Positions 8,211 to 17,786 are shown, counted from the first letter of the stretch. The stretch is 64,000 nucleotides of DNA from Corallococcus soli (GCF_014930455.1 NZ_JAAIYO010000006.1:186001-250000); one strand, 5' to 3'. Program-made: numbers and translations. Notes: generated from the letters alone by a model not told the origin.

Positions 8211-10379
8211 ATGACCGTCTCTTCCCCCGCCCCGCAACCCCTGGTCCGCAGCCTGCCGTCCGCCCGTGAGGTGGATGCGTTCTGCGTCCAGTACGCGCCC
8301 CGGGCCCCGGGCCACCCCGCCGTGCGCGACCTGTTCCGGCTGCTGGTGGAGGTCCCCGAGGACGGCCTGGAGGCGCGGCTCGCGTGGGTGGAGCGGTGGA
8401 TCCACTGGATGCGCGAGCGCATCCCCGCCCAGGGCCTGCTGGACGACGAGGACACCACGCTGTCCCCGGCGAACTCGCGGCTCCTGCTGCTGGTGCGCGT
8501 GCTGGAGGGGGAAGCGCCGCTGCGCGCGTCCGTCACGAAGCTGGTGTCGGGGGTGTGCGCGGGCAGCCGGGGCCTGAAGCTCTTCGCCCAGGTGGGGCTG
8601 AGCGGTGGCAACGGCTTCTTCTCCGAACTGACGGACCGCTTCGTGCGCGGCGTGCTGCCCGCGCCGCCGGAGCCCGGCAAGCTGTCAGAGCTGCTGCTGC
8701 GCCTGTTCCCGGTGCCGGAGGACGCGCAGTGGCTGTCCGCGCTGTCCCCTGCCCTGCTGGCGCGGCTGACGATGTCGGTGGGTGACCCGCCACCGCCGGA
8801 CCCGTCCCCCACGGCGCGCGTGCGCGGCGACCTGATGGACGCGCTGCTGCTCTTGGGCGTGCAGGTGACGAACCTGGGGCTGGCGGAGGACGTGCGCGAC
8901 CGCAGCCCGGACATCGCCTTCCGCGCCTCGCCCTTCCTGCGCCTGCGGATGGTGTGCGACGTGGTGCTGGCGCGCGACGGGGCCCCGGACGCGCTGCGCG
9001 ACCTGGAGCAGGTGAAGGCGGACTGCCGGCGGGTGGTGGCGTCCGTCACGCGGCACCTGGAGCACTCGGGCGTCAGCGTGGACCTGGTGTACCGGCTGGA
9101 GCGCATCCGCCGCGGCCTGGACCGGATGGAGGCCATCGCGCGCGTGCTGGGCGCGGCCCGGGGCGAGGCGCGCTGGAAGGAGGCGCTGGCGCTCTTGTCG
9201 GACCTCTTGCGGTACGCGCACGCGGACCGCTCCGTGCTGGCGCTGGTCCGGCGCAACGCGCGGCTGCTGGCGCGCAAGAGCATCGAGCGCACCGGCAACA
9301 CCGGCGAGCACTACATCACCGCGACGCCGGACGAGTTCCACCGCATGGTGCACTCCGCGGCGGGGGGCGGGCTGCTCACCGCGTTCACCGCCGCGCTGAA
9401 GTTCTTCCTGGCCGGGCTGTCGCTGGCGCCCTTCTTCGCGGGCTTCTTCGCCGCGCTCAACTACGCCGGCAGCTTCGTGGTGATGCAGTTGATGGGCTTC
9501 ACGCTGGCCACCCGGCAGCCGTCCATGACGGCCTCCACCCTGGCGGCGGCCATCGGCGAGGAGACCGTCGAGGACGAAGCCACCTCCGACGGGCGCATGG
9601 AGCGGCTGGCCGCGCTGGTGCCGCGCATCACCCGCTCGCAGTTGGCGGCGGCCCTGGGCAACCTGGGCTGCGTGCTGCCCGCGGCGGTGGCGCTGGCGCT
9701 GGGCTTCCAGTGGCTCCGGGGCCACGCGCTCCTGTCGGTGGCGCAGGCCGAGCAGGTGGTGGCGTCGCTGCACCCCTGGCACAGCGCCACGCTCCTGTGG
9801 GCCGCCTTCACCGGGGTGCTGCTCTGGATGTCCAGCGTGGCCGCGGGCTGGTTCGAGAACTTCGTCGTCTACCGGCGCCTGCCGGAGGCGCTGGCCCACC
9901 ACCGCGCCCTGCGCGCCGTGCTGGGCGAGCGCAACGCGCGCCGCGTGGCGGACGCGCTGATGCACCACGCGGCAGGCGTGGGCGGCAGCGTCACCCTGGG
10001 CGTGCTGCTGGTGGTGGGGCCCGGCATCGGCAACTTCTTCGGGCTGCCGCTGGACATCCGGCACGTCACGCTGTCGTTCGGCTCGCTGGCCTTCGCCGGC
10101 TGCTCGCTGGGCCCCTCGGCGGTGATGGAGCCGGGCTTCCTGGCCGCCCTGCTGGGGGTGGTCGTCATCGGCATCCTCAACTTCGGCGTGTCCTTCACGC
10201 TGGCCCTGGGGCTGGCCCTGCGCGCCCGGGACGTCCCCCTGCGCGAGGGCGTGCGCTTCGTGGGCGCCATGGCCCTGCGCTTCCTACGGCAGCCCGGCCC
10301 CTTCCTGGTCCCCCCCCGCGAAGCCCCCGCCAACCCGGACGTCCTGGCCATCCCCCTGGCCGGCCCCCCGGGGCACTGA
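8211..10379 (+). CDS. Gcr-family (site-specific recombinase-named) membrane protein
   Basis: 722 residues matching the Gcr family, whose database name 'site-specific recombinase' rests on a Neisseria genetic phenotype. The sequence looks like a membrane protein. The N-terminal half (1-370) is soluble and helical. The C-terminal half carries about seven hydrophobic segments (for example 395-440, 480-510, 535-560, 620-700). The linker IERTGNTGEHYITA (about 357-370) is typical of the family. No tyrosine or serine recombinase active site is seen. Its placement between a MlaC-like and an MMPL protein suggests a role in envelope biogenesis (inference). Confidence 0.8.
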   Translation: MTVSSPAPQPLVRSLPSAREVDAFCVQYAPRAPGHPAVRDLFRLLVEVPEDGLEARLAWVERWIHWMRERIPAQGLLDDEDTTLSPANSRLLLLVRVLEGEAPLRASVTKLVSGVCAGSRGLKLFAQVGLSGGNGFFSELTDRFVRGVLPAPPEPGKLSELLLRLFPVPEDAQWLSALSPALLARLTMSVGDPPPPDPSPTARVRGDLMDALLLLGVQVTNLGLAEDVRDRSPDIAFRASPFLRLRMVCDVVLARDGAPDALRDLEQVKADCRRVVASVTRHLEHSGVSVDLVYRLERIRRGLDRMEAIARVLGAARGEARWKEALALLSDLLRYAHADRSVLALVRRNARLLARKSIERTGNTGEHYITATPDEFHRMVHSAAGGGLLTAFTAALKFFLAGLSLAPFFAGFFAALNYAGSFVVMQLMGFTLATRQPSMTASTLAAAIGEETVEDEATSDGRMERLAALVPRITRSQLAAALGNLGCVLPAAVALALGFQWLRGHALLSVAQAEQVVASLHPWHSATLLWAAFTGVLLWMSSVAAGWFENFVVYRRLPEALAHHRALRAVLGERNARRVADALMHHAAGVGGSVTLGVLLVVGPGIGNFFGLPLDIRHVTLSFGSLAFAGCSLGPSAVMEPGFLAALLGVVVIGILNFGVSFTLALGLALRARDVPLREGVRFVGAMALRFLRQPGPFLVPPREAPANPDVLAIPLAGPPGH

Positions 10380-10512
10380 CCCGGCGCATCAGGCCCGTCA
10401 GGGGCGGTTATTCCCGGGCTTCAAGAGGGCCTGACTCGCGCGGAGGCAGGGCGGACAGGCATGCCCGGCATTGCTTCCGGGCGGGATGTTTTGTCGATAG
10501 GGTCCCGCGCCC

Positions 10513-13158
10513 ATGAGCGGCAATCCCTCCTCGCATCCCCCGCCTCGCCTCGCCGTCGCCTACGCCGAGATGATGGTCCGTCGTCCCGGCACCGTGATGG
10601 CCGTGCTGCTGTTGCTGCTCGGCCTGGCCGTGTGGGGCACGTCGAAGCTCACCATCAACTCGAACCAGCTGGACCTCATCTCCCAGGACCTCCAGGAGGT
10701 GAAGGACGTCAAGCGCGTCATCGACATGGTGGGCGGCAGCGGCTTCTTCATGGTCGCGCTGCGCGGCGATGACGAGGCCACGCTCAAGCGCGTCGCGGAC
10801 GACCTGGCCGTGATGGTGGGCAAGGACAAGGAGCACGCGCGCTCGCTCACGTACAAGATCCCCGTCGAGTTCGTGCAGCAGAACATGGTGCTGTTCGTGA
10901 AGACGGAGGACCTGGCCGAGGGCAAGCGCCGCATCATGGCGTTCCTCAAGGATCAGATCCGCCGCAGCAACCCGTTCTACATCGAGATCAAGAAGACGGA
11001 GCCGGTGAAGCTGGACCTGCAGGACCTGGTCGACAAGTACTCCAGCGTTGGCAACAAGAGCATCGCGGACGACTACTACATCTCCCAGGACCGCAAGCTG
11101 CTGCTGCTCCTCATCAAGCCGATGTGGGACACCAACCAGATTGGCCAGACGAAGGACTACGTGGAGAAGCTGCGCAAGGACCTGGCGGACTACTCCAAGT
11201 CCAACGCCGCGGGCGTGCAGCTGGTGGAGGACTACTACAAGATGGGCGACAAGAAGACGGTCGCCTACGGCTTCACGGGCTCCTACAAGACGGCGGTGGA
11301 CGACTCGTACGCCATCGAGGAGTCGCTCCAGCCGGTGACCATCCTGGCGCTGGTCGCCATCTTCGGCATCACCATCGCGTTCTTCCGCAAGTGGGCGCCC
11401 ACGCTCATCGTGGTGAGCGGCACGGTGGCGGGCACGCTGTACACGCTGGGCTTCACCTACGTGGCGGTGGGTGAGCTGAACATGATCACCTCCATCCTGG
11501 GCGGCATCCTGATGGGGTTCGGCATCGACTACGGCATCCACTTCATCTTCCGCACGCGCCTGGAGCTGGGCGCGGGCAAGCGCTACGACGTGGCCATCCG
11601 CGACGCGGTCATCAACGCGGGCCGGCCGGCGCTGGTGTCCGCGGTGGTGGTGGCGGGCTCCTTCTTCGTGCTGATGGTGAGCGACTTCAAGGGCTTCTCC
11701 CAGTTCGGCTTCCTGGCCGGCACGGGCACGCTGCTGCTCGGGGTGACGCTGTTCTCCTGGTGCCCGGCGCTGCTGGCGCTGGCGGGCCGCAGGAACCCGG
11801 AGCTGCCGCAGAAGCTGATTGGCGTGATGAAGCCGCCGTCGGTCAACAACGCCTCCGGCAAGGAGCTGCGCATCCCGCGTCCGGGCCTGGTGCTGGCGGT
11901 GGGCTGCGTGGTGGTGGCGGTGGTGTGCGGCGCGGCCATCCCCTGGAAGGATGGCGAGCCCCCCGCGGGCGCGGACTTCTTCACGCGCCTGCCGTACGGC
12001 GTGCGCTTCAACTACAACACCCGCGCGCTGATGCCGGCCAACCAGCCGTCGGTGGTGCTGCAGGACGAAATCAACGACCGCTTCAAGATCGCCAGCGACC
12101 CGCTCGCCATCTACACCAAGGACCTGGCGGAGACGGAGGCCCTCTACAAGGAGCTGACGGCCGACCCGAAGAAGCGCCCCACCATCTCCCAGGTGATGAG
12201 CCTCTTCACCTTCGTGCCGCCGGAGGGCATCGCGCAGGCGAACACGAAGATCCTGGAGGAGTGGCAGGCGGAGCTGAAGGACATCGAGGTGTCGTCGCTG
12301 CCGCCGGAGACGCAGGAGAAGGCGCAGCTGTTCCTGAAGATGCTGGAGGCGCGTCCCTTCGACGTGCACAACGTGCCGGAGATCTACGCCACGCAGTTCC
12401 GCCACCTGCCCAGCACCCACCCGGAGAACCACGGCTACCTCACGTTCATCTACCCGAGCGTGGACCTGTGGGACGGCAAGCAGATGCTCCAGTTCGCGGA
12501 CCAGACGCGCTCCATCAAGGGCATGGTGACGCCGGGCAAGTTCACGGACGGGCCCCAGGGCACGCCGGTGGAGAAGGAGTTCCGCGCCGCGGGCGCCACG
12601 CAGCTTTACGCGTCGCTGGCGCGCATGGTGCTCAAGGACGCGAAGCTCACCATCATCCTCACCGCGCTGTGGATCCTGGCGATGCACTTCGCGGACTTCC
12701 GCAACGCGAAGCTGGCGCTGGCGTCCGTGATTCCGCTGACGGTGGGCCTGGCGATGATGCTGGGCTTCATGGCGCTGTTCGACATCCGCCTGAACTTCAT
12801 GAACGTCATCATCCTGCCCATCCTGCTGGGCTTCGGCGTGAGCCACGGCCTGTACCTGCTGCACCGCTTCCTGGAGGGGACGTCCCCGCTGGTGGCGCTG
12901 CGCAGCGTGGGCGCGGCGGTCGCGTCCTCCACCCTGACGGCGGTCGCGGGCTTCGCGGCGCTGCTGGTGGCCGGCCACAACGGCGTGCGCTCCATGGGCA
13001 TCATCGCCTGCATCGGCCTCATCACCACGCTGCTGGTGTCCTTCACGGTGCTGGCGGCGGTGATGCAGCTCATGCACGACAAGCGGCAGCGTGACGCGGG
13101 CAGCTCACCGTCGAACGGTTCGGCGGGCGGCGACGCGTCCTCCACACGCGCGGCCTGA
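10513..13158 (+). CDS. RND superfamily exporter with two MMPL domains (HpnN-like)
   Basis: 881 residues with the RND layout duplicated twice. There is one N-terminal membrane helix (about 26-44), a periplasmic domain (45-275), five or six helices (276-430), a further helix near 460-480, a second periplasmic domain to about 710, then five helices to 865. The sterol-sensing-like GILMGFGIDYGIHFIFR lies in the first bundle and GFGVSHGLYLLHRF in the second. HpnN exports hopanoids to the outer membrane in other bacteria. The substrate here is inferred only as a lipid. Confidence 0.88.
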   Translation: MSGNPSSHPPPRLAVAYAEMMVRRPGTVMAVLLLLLGLAVWGTSKLTINSNQLDLISQDLQEVKDVKRVIDMVGGSGFFMVALRGDDEATLKRVADDLAVMVGKDKEHARSLTYKIPVEFVQQNMVLFVKTEDLAEGKRRIMAFLKDQIRRSNPFYIEIKKTEPVKLDLQDLVDKYSSVGNKSIADDYYISQDRKLLLLLIKPMWDTNQIGQTKDYVEKLRKDLADYSKSNAAGVQLVEDYYKMGDKKTVAYGFTGSYKTAVDDSYAIEESLQPVTILALVAIFGITIAFFRKWAPTLIVVSGTVAGTLYTLGFTYVAVGELNMITSILGGILMGFGIDYGIHFIFRTRLELGAGKRYDVAIRDAVINAGRPALVSAVVVAGSFFVLMVSDFKGFSQFGFLAGTGTLLLGVTLFSWCPALLALAGRRNPELPQKLIGVMKPPSVNNASGKELRIPRPGLVLAVGCVVVAVVCGAAIPWKDGEPPAGADFFTRLPYGVRFNYNTRALMPANQPSVVLQDEINDRFKIASDPLAIYTKDLAETEALYKELTADPKKRPTISQVMSLFTFVPPEGIAQANTKILEEWQAELKDIEVSSLPPETQEKAQLFLKMLEARPFDVHNVPEIYATQFRHLPSTHPENHGYLTFIYPSVDLWDGKQMLQFADQTRSIKGMVTPGKFTDGPQGTPVEKEFRAAGATQLYASLARMVLKDAKLTIILTALWILAMHFADFRNAKLALASVIPLTVGLAMMLGFMALFDIRLNFMNVIILPILLGFGVSHGLYLLHRFLEGTSPLVALRSVGAAVASSTLTAVAGFAALLVAGHNGVRSMGIIACIGLITTLLVSFTVLAAVMQLMHDKRQRDAGSSPSNGSAGGDASSTRAA

Positions 13159-13198
13159 CAGCGCGGAAGAAGCGCTTAATATCCCCCGCGGACTTCGG

Positions 13199-13240
13199 CC
13201 CCGCCTTCCTCTGCCAAGGGGAAGCGCGGGGCTTCTTCTT
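13199..13240 (+). terminator. Terminator-like hairpin after the MMPL gene
   Basis: CCCCGC...TTCC pairs with GGGGAAGCGCGGGG, followed by CTTCTTCTT. It lies just before the ribosome-binding site of the next lipoprotein gene, so it could act as an intercistronic attenuator as well as a terminator. Confidence 0.5.
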
Positions 13241-13255
13241 GAGGAGCTTCAAGCC

Positions 13256-13861
13256 ATGGGGACGTTCAAGCGACTGGGGCCGGTGCTGGGCCTGATGATG
13301 CTGGCGGGCTGTGCGAGCGCGGTAAAGAGCCAGCGGCTGCGCGCGGACTACGCGACGGTGGACCGGCTGCAGGTGAAGCGGCTGGCGGTGGTGACGCAGC
13401 CCTTCCCCCCGGGCAAGCAGTACGTGGGCGACCTGTGGAGCCTCATCGCGCGGCAGTGGCTGAACCAGAACCGGGACTTCCTGGTGAAGGAGAACACGTC
13501 CCTGCCGGAGCGGCCCACGGACCTGGCCTTCAAGGACCAGTGCGTGGAGGGGATTGAGGGCGTGCTGTGGTTGGATCCGCAGGTGAAGCAGGTGGGGGAC
13601 GGGGCGGAGGTGGCGCTGAAGGCGCAGCTCATCCGCTGCCGCGACGGCGAGGAGGTGTGGGCGGCGGAGTCGGCGGGGAGCTGGGATTCGAAGGACGAGA
13701 AGTACACCGCGCGCGCGGAGCAGTACGAGAAGGAGCTGGGGCCGGACGTGGCGCCCTTCGTCGTGCCCTCGTACAAGCTGCTGGTGGCGACGCTGGACAC
13801 GCTGCCCAATCCCGAACTGAACGAAGCGGACAAGGACGAGAAGATCGATCTGGGCGAGTAG
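13256..13861 (+). CDS. Lipoprotein of the MXAN_6521/LA_1396 type
   Basis: 201 residues with a lipoprotein signal (MMLAGC, lipidated Cys19). The body repeats the pattern of this poorly studied myxobacterial/leptospiral lipoprotein group: an RLQVKRLAVVTQPFPP strand, one conserved Cys pair around CVEGIEG and LIRCRDGEEVW, and an acidic C-terminus. Its role is unknown and an envelope location is likely. The ATG at 13256 follows GAGGAG at 9 nt. The frame upstream overlaps the MMPL gene and was rejected. Confidence 0.75.
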   Translation: MGTFKRLGPVLGLMMLAGCASAVKSQRLRADYATVDRLQVKRLAVVTQPFPPGKQYVGDLWSLIARQWLNQNRDFLVKENTSLPERPTDLAFKDQCVEGIEGVLWLDPQVKQVGDGAEVALKAQLIRCRDGEEVWAAESAGSWDSKDEKYTARAEQYEKELGPDVAPFVVPSYKLLVATLDTLPNPELNEADKDEKIDLGE

Positions 13862-13874
13862 GCTCGCGTCCCAG

Positions 13875-14393
13875 GTGGACTCCCTCGTACTCATCGGTCG
13901 TCTGGTGCTGGCCACGCTCCTGGGGGGCGTCCTGGGCATGGAGCGCGAGGCGCGCAACCAGGCCGCCGGGCTGCGCACGCACACGCTGGTGGCGCTGGGG
14001 TCGTGCTGCTTCACGCTCTCCAGCGTGTACACGGAGTGGGTGCTCCAGCCGGGGAAGTCCCCGGATGGCTCCGAGACGGACATCAGCCGCATCGCCAGTC
14101 AGATTGTCGTGGGCATCGGCTTCCTGGGCGCGGGCGTCATCCTGCGCGAAGGCGGCGCGGTGAAGGGGCTCACCACCGCGGCCAACCTCTGGGTCACCGC
14201 GGCGGTGGGCCTGGCCTGCGGGCTGGGGATGTACCTGGCGGCGGGCGTCACGGTGGGGCTGGCGCTGCTGTCCCTGGTGGTGCTGCGCCCCGTGGCCCGG
14301 GCCCTGACGCCGCAGCCCGGACGCCACGGCCACCGGAAGCAGGAAGAAGAAGACGGGGCCCCCGCCAATGGCGAGGAGCCCCGTCCGAAGTGA
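13875..14393 (+). CDS. MgtC/SapB family membrane protein
   Basis: 172 residues. The first 140 hold four hydrophobic helices with the MgtC signature: GMEREARNQAAGLRTHTLVALGS and the GIGFLGAGVILREGGAVKGLTTAANLWVTAAVG segment. It lacks the soluble C-terminal ACT-like domain of virulence MgtC and ends in a charged tail (HRKQEEEDGAP). The family affects F-ATPase or metal homeostasis in pathogens; the role here is unknown. The GTG start is 13 nt after the lipoprotein stop, so the two are probably co-transcribed. Confidence 0.88.
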   Translation: MDSLVLIGRLVLATLLGGVLGMEREARNQAAGLRTHTLVALGSCCFTLSSVYTEWVLQPGKSPDGSETDISRIASQIVVGIGFLGAGVILREGGAVKGLTTAANLWVTAAVGLACGLGMYLAAGVTVGLALLSLVVLRPVARALTPQPGRHGHRKQEEEDGAPANGEEPRPK

Positions 14394-14417
14394 AGCGCCG
14401 TCCTGGCCCGGTGCCCG

Positions 14418-14726
14418 CTACTCCATGGGCACCAGCGCGCCCGTCAGGTCGTGGGTGTAGGCCACCGGGCGGTGCGGCGCCGGGGCGTCATCCGCCCCAC
14501 GCTCGGCCAGCACGGCGCCCGGAAGGTGCGCCAGGTCCCGGCGCAGGTAGACGTCGTCCCCGTCCAGCTCCGCCACGTCCGAGAAGCGCACCGGGTATTC
14601 CGTTTCGAAGGCCCGCCCCTTCCCGATGGTGAAGCCTCGCGGATCCACCGCGACGATGCCGCCCAGGGCCTCTCCGTCCCGGTCCCGCACCGTCATGCCC
14701 CGCTGAATGTCCGTTGACTTGAACAC
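14418..14726 (-). CDS. Small PRC-barrel/DUF2171-like protein
   Basis: 102 residues, beginning FKSTDIQRGMTVRDRDGEALGGIVAVD, which fits the beta-barrel repeat of PRC-barrel and DUF2171 stress proteins. It has no signal peptide and no membrane segment. The GTG start was chosen because AGGAGG sits 7 nt upstream. It reads toward the MgtC-like gene and away from the PTS operon. The function is unknown. Confidence 0.7.
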   Translation of the reverse strand: MFKSTDIQRGMTVRDRDGEALGGIVAVDPRGFTIGKGRAFETEYPVRFSDVAELDGDDVYLRRDLAHLPGAVLAERGADDAPAPHRPVAYTHDLTGALVPME

Positions 14727-14819
14727 GCTGCTGCCTCCTGCCTCCGTGTCCGGTCAAAGTGTGCATTCCCCCTGGAAACCGCGACCCCCCACGCGCTGCT
14801 GAAACAGGGGGAGCAGGGC

Positions 14820-16628
14820 CTACAGGGACTCCGGTTCCACGTCGCGCAGCGAGGTCAGCAGCGAGCCCTCCGGGCCGCCGAAGCGCCGGTCCATCTCCGT
14901 GCGCACGTAGCGCTCAATCTCCTCCGCCGTGGTCAGCTCCATGGCGGCCTGGAGCATCTCCAGCGCCTCGTGGCGGCTCACCCGGCGCATCAGCCGCTTC
15001 ACCACCGGAATCTGCCCGGACGTCATCGACAGCTCGTCGAAGCCCAGCGCCAGCAGCACCAGGGTGAAGAGCGGGTCGCCGGCCATTTCGCCGCACATGG
15101 ACACCGGGATGTTGGCGCCCTTCGCCGCGTCCACGATGCCCCGGAGCATGCGCAGCACCGACAGGTGCAGCGGCCGGTACAGGTACGCCACCTCGCGGTT
15201 CTGGCGGTCGATGGCGAGCGAGTACTGGATGAGGTCGTTCGTCCCGATGGAGAAGAAGTCCGCTTCCTGCGCCAGCCGGTCCGCGATGGTCGCCGCGCTC
15301 GGCGTCTCCACCATGATGCCCACGGGGAAGCGCTTGCCCACCGGCACCCCGGCACGCCCCAGCGCGGTGCGGCACGCCTCCAGCTCGCTGCGGGCCTCGC
15401 GCAGCTCGCTCACCCCGCAGATGAGGGGGAACATCAGCCGCATGTTGCCGTGCACGCTCGCGCGCAGCAGCGCCCTCAGCTGCACCCGGAACAGCTCCCG
15501 GTTGGACAGGCAGTAGCGGATGGCCCTCAGGCCCATGGCCGGGTTGGGCTCCTTCTCGTGCTTCGTCTTGCCCGGCACCTTGTCGCCGCCCAGGTCCAGC
15601 GTGCGGATGGTGACGGGCCGGCCGCCCATCGCCTCCAGCACCTGCTTGTAGGCGCGGTAGTGCTCCTCCTCCGTGGGCGCCGTCTTGCGGTCCAGGAACA
15701 TGAACTCCGTGCGGTACAGGCCGATGCCCTCCGCGCCGTGCGCCAGGAGCGAGGGGATCTCCTCCAGGAACTCCATGTTGCCGTTGAGCCGGATGCGGAA
15801 GCCGTCCGTGCTCACCGCCGGCTGGTCCTTGGTGCTGAGCGCCAGCTGCTCGCTCTCCTGGTAGCGGCGCTGCTCCTCGCGGAAGAGCGCCAGCTGGTCC
15901 TCCGACGGGTTCACCAGCACCACGCCGCGCGTGCCGTCCATCGCGATGAGGTCGCCCGGCGAAATCTGCTCGCTCGCGCGCCCCGCGCCCACCACCGCGG
16001 GCGTCTCCCGGGCGCGGGCCACGATGGCCGTGTGGCTCGTCTGGCCGCCCAGGTCGGTGACGAAGCCCGCGACGCGGCCGCTGCGCGCCATCATCGCCGC
16101 GTCCGCGGGCGGCAGGTCGTGCGCCACCACGATGGCCTCCGCGGGGACCTCCACCTCTTCATCCACCACCTGGCCCATCAGGTTGCGGATGATGCGGTCG
16201 GCCACGTAGTCCACGTCCGAACGGCGCTCGCGGAAGTACTCGTCCGGGATGTTGTCGAACAGGTGTTTTATCTTCCGGGCCGTGCGGCGCACCGCCCACT
16301 CCGCGTTGATGCGGTCCTCCACGATGAGGCGGTTGACCTCATCCACGAGCATGGGGTCGTGGAGCATCAGCCGGTGCGCTTCCAGGATGAGGGCGTGGTC
16401 GCTGCCCTCCGTGCGCGTGATCTGATCCTTCAGCTCCGCGAGCTGGCGGTCGGATAAGTCGATGGCCGTCTTCATCCGCATCCGCTCCGGCTCCACCTCG
16501 GCGTCGGCCAGGCGCAGCTTGGGCGTGCGGATGCGCTTGCGGTCCAGGATGAAGGCGTGGCCCACCGCCACGCCCGGGGAGGCGCCGATGCCCGTCAACC
16601 TGAGTGTAGGGGTGGCCTGGCTGCTCAC
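14820..16628 (-). CDS. ptsI: PTS enzyme I (phosphoenolpyruvate-protein phosphotransferase)
   Basis: Takes phosphate from PEP and passes it to HPr. 602 residues: an N-terminal HPr-binding/phosphohistidine domain with the active His199 in GGQTSHTAIVAR, and a C-terminal TIM barrel with the PEP-binding loop and active Cys512 in MCGEMAGD. There is no GAF domain, so it is the sugar-type EI and not the nitrogen-type PtsP. It is the last gene of the minus-strand PTS operon, 40 nt after the HPr gene. Confidence 0.96.
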   Translation of the reverse strand: MSSQATPTLRLTGIGASPGVAVGHAFILDRKRIRTPKLRLADAEVEPERMRMKTAIDLSDRQLAELKDQITRTEGSDHALILEAHRLMLHDPMLVDEVNRLIVEDRINAEWAVRRTARKIKHLFDNIPDEYFRERRSDVDYVADRIIRNLMGQVVDEEVEVPAEAIVVAHDLPPADAAMMARSGRVAGFVTDLGGQTSHTAIVARARETPAVVGAGRASEQISPGDLIAMDGTRGVVLVNPSEDQLALFREEQRRYQESEQLALSTKDQPAVSTDGFRIRLNGNMEFLEEIPSLLAHGAEGIGLYRTEFMFLDRKTAPTEEEHYRAYKQVLEAMGGRPVTIRTLDLGGDKVPGKTKHEKEPNPAMGLRAIRYCLSNRELFRVQLRALLRASVHGNMRLMFPLICGVSELREARSELEACRTALGRAGVPVGKRFPVGIMVETPSAATIADRLAQEADFFSIGTNDLIQYSLAIDRQNREVAYLYRPLHLSVLRMLRGIVDAAKGANIPVSMCGEMAGDPLFTLVLLALGFDELSMTSGQIPVVKRLMRRVSRHEALEMLQAAMELTTAEEIERYVRTEMDRRFGGPEGSLLTSLRDVEPESL

Positions 16629-16668
16629 GGTTCGTTCCCTGCCCTGGGAGGGGGTCTATCTTCCACGC

Positions 16669-16947
16669 TCACTGCGCTTCGCCAAAGCGGTCCGCGATGA
16701 GCTTCTTCAATTCGGACAGGCAGGCCTCCGCGTCCTCGCCCTTGCAGGTGATGGTCACCTTCACGCCCTGCCCCGCCGCGAGCATCAGCACGCCCATGAT
16801 GGACTTGGCGTTCGCGCGGTTGCCTTCCGACGCGATGGAGACCTCACTCTTGAAGCGGTTGGCCACCTTGACCATCTGCGCCGCGGCCCGGGCATGCAGC
16901 CCCAGCGCGTTGACGATCTCGAATGTTCCCTGGGCCTCGCTCGGCAT
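16669..16947 (-). CDS. ptsH: HPr phosphocarrier protein
   Basis: 92 residues. His18 in GLHARA is the site phosphorylated by enzyme I, and Ser49 in AKSIMGVLMLA is the regulatory serine used by HPr kinase. HprK is encoded in this window at 27364-28329, so both regulatory inputs are available. The ATG follows CAGGAG at 5 nt. It lies between the EIID and EI genes in the same operon. Confidence 0.96.
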   Translation of the reverse strand: MPSEAQGTFEIVNALGLHARAAAQMVKVANRFKSEVSIASEGNRANAKSIMGVLMLAAGQGVKVTITCKGEDAEACLSELKKLIADRFGEAQ

Positions 16948-16979
16948 CGCGACTCCTGCTGCTGCTGTGGTTCGTCCAC

Positions 16980-17786
16980 TCAAAGAAAGGCCCCCGCCGC
17001 GCAGGCCAATCCCGCCGCGGCATAGAGGACCAAGTACGTGGGGACCCGGCGGCTGACGGCCACGTAGGCCAGCACCCCTACCGCCAGGCAACCCACCGAC
17101 AGGAACACCGCCCAGGTGCCGCCCGCCGTCGCCCCGAAGCTCACCGCCAGCCACGCCGCCAGCCCGCCCGCGCTGGCGGCCGCAACGCCCCTCAGGCGCG
17201 CGCCCTTGGCGGGAAGATTCACCCGCGCCACCGCCTCCACCAACCGGTCCCCCAGGCTCAGCCCCAGCCAGTACAGCCGGATGCGCAAGAGCAGGTGCAC
17301 CAGGTTGTAGAGCACCAGGAAGAGCGCCACCGCCCACACGCCCAACAGCGGCACCATCGCCGCGCACAGGCCCCCCACCGCGGGCTTGAGCGACAGCCAG
17401 AAGAACCCGTCCCCCAGCGCCGCCAGCGGCCCCATCAGCGCCGCCTTGAAGCTCACCACTCGGTCCGGCGTCTCCTCGCCCCGGGCAATCTTCTGCTCGT
17501 GGTTGACGACGCCGCCCACGATGGCCGCCGCCACGTACGGGTGCGTGTTGAAGAAGACCAGGTGCCGGCGCACCGCCGCCTCGCGCAGGGGGCCCGGTGG
17601 GTACAGCCGCTCCAGCGCGGGGTACACCGCGTAGGCCAGCCCCAGGTTCTGCATCCCCTTGGGGTTCCACGACGCCTGGAGGAAGAGCGAGCGCAGGAAG
17701 ACGCGCAGCACCGTGCCGCGACCCAGCCGCGCGGGCGGGTGCGAGGGCGCGCTGCCCGAGGGCGCGACGGGCACCGGGGTGCTCAT
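16980..17786 (-). CDS. PTS mannose-family permease subunit EIID
   Basis: 268 residues with the ManZ/EIID family pattern: SWNPKGMQNLGLAYAVYPAL near the N-terminus, the FFNTHPYVAAAIVGGVVNHEQ segment and GPLAALGDGFFW. Several hydrophobic stretches fill the C-terminal half. With EIIC it forms the membrane channel of a mannose-type PTS. The start codon overlaps the EIIC stop (ATGA). The transported sugar cannot be told from sequence. Confidence 0.92.
   Translation of the reverse strand: MSTPVPVAPSGSAPSHPPARLGRGTVLRVFLRSLFLQASWNPKGMQNLGLAYAVYPALERLYPPGPLREAAVRRHLVFFNTHPYVAAAIVGGVVNHEQKIARGEETPDRVVSFKAALMGPLAALGDGFFWLSLKPAVGGLCAAMVPLLGVWAVALFLVLYNLVHLLLRIRLYWLGLSLGDRLVEAVARVNLPAKGARLRGVAAASAGGLAAWLAVSFGATAGGTWAVFLSVGCLAVGVLAYVAVSRRVPTYLVLYAAAGLACAAGAFL

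Noticed and set aside
8211-10379. A DNA site-specific recombinase, as the family name suggests
   Set aside because: No tyrosine- or serine-recombinase catalytic residues are recognisable and the C-terminal half is strongly hydrophobic. The name reflects historical annotation.
8685-13077. Long open frames on the minus strand opposite the Gcr-family and MMPL genes (459 and 889 codons)
   Set aside because: They mirror the plus-strand genes in very GC-rich DNA, are dominated by Arg, His, Gln and Ala, and show no domain. The plus-strand frames have clear families.
13091-13255. Extension of the 13256 lipoprotein into the end of the MMPL gene
   Set aside because: It would bury the lipoprotein signal 55 residues inside the protein. 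GAGGAG precedes the ATG at 13256.
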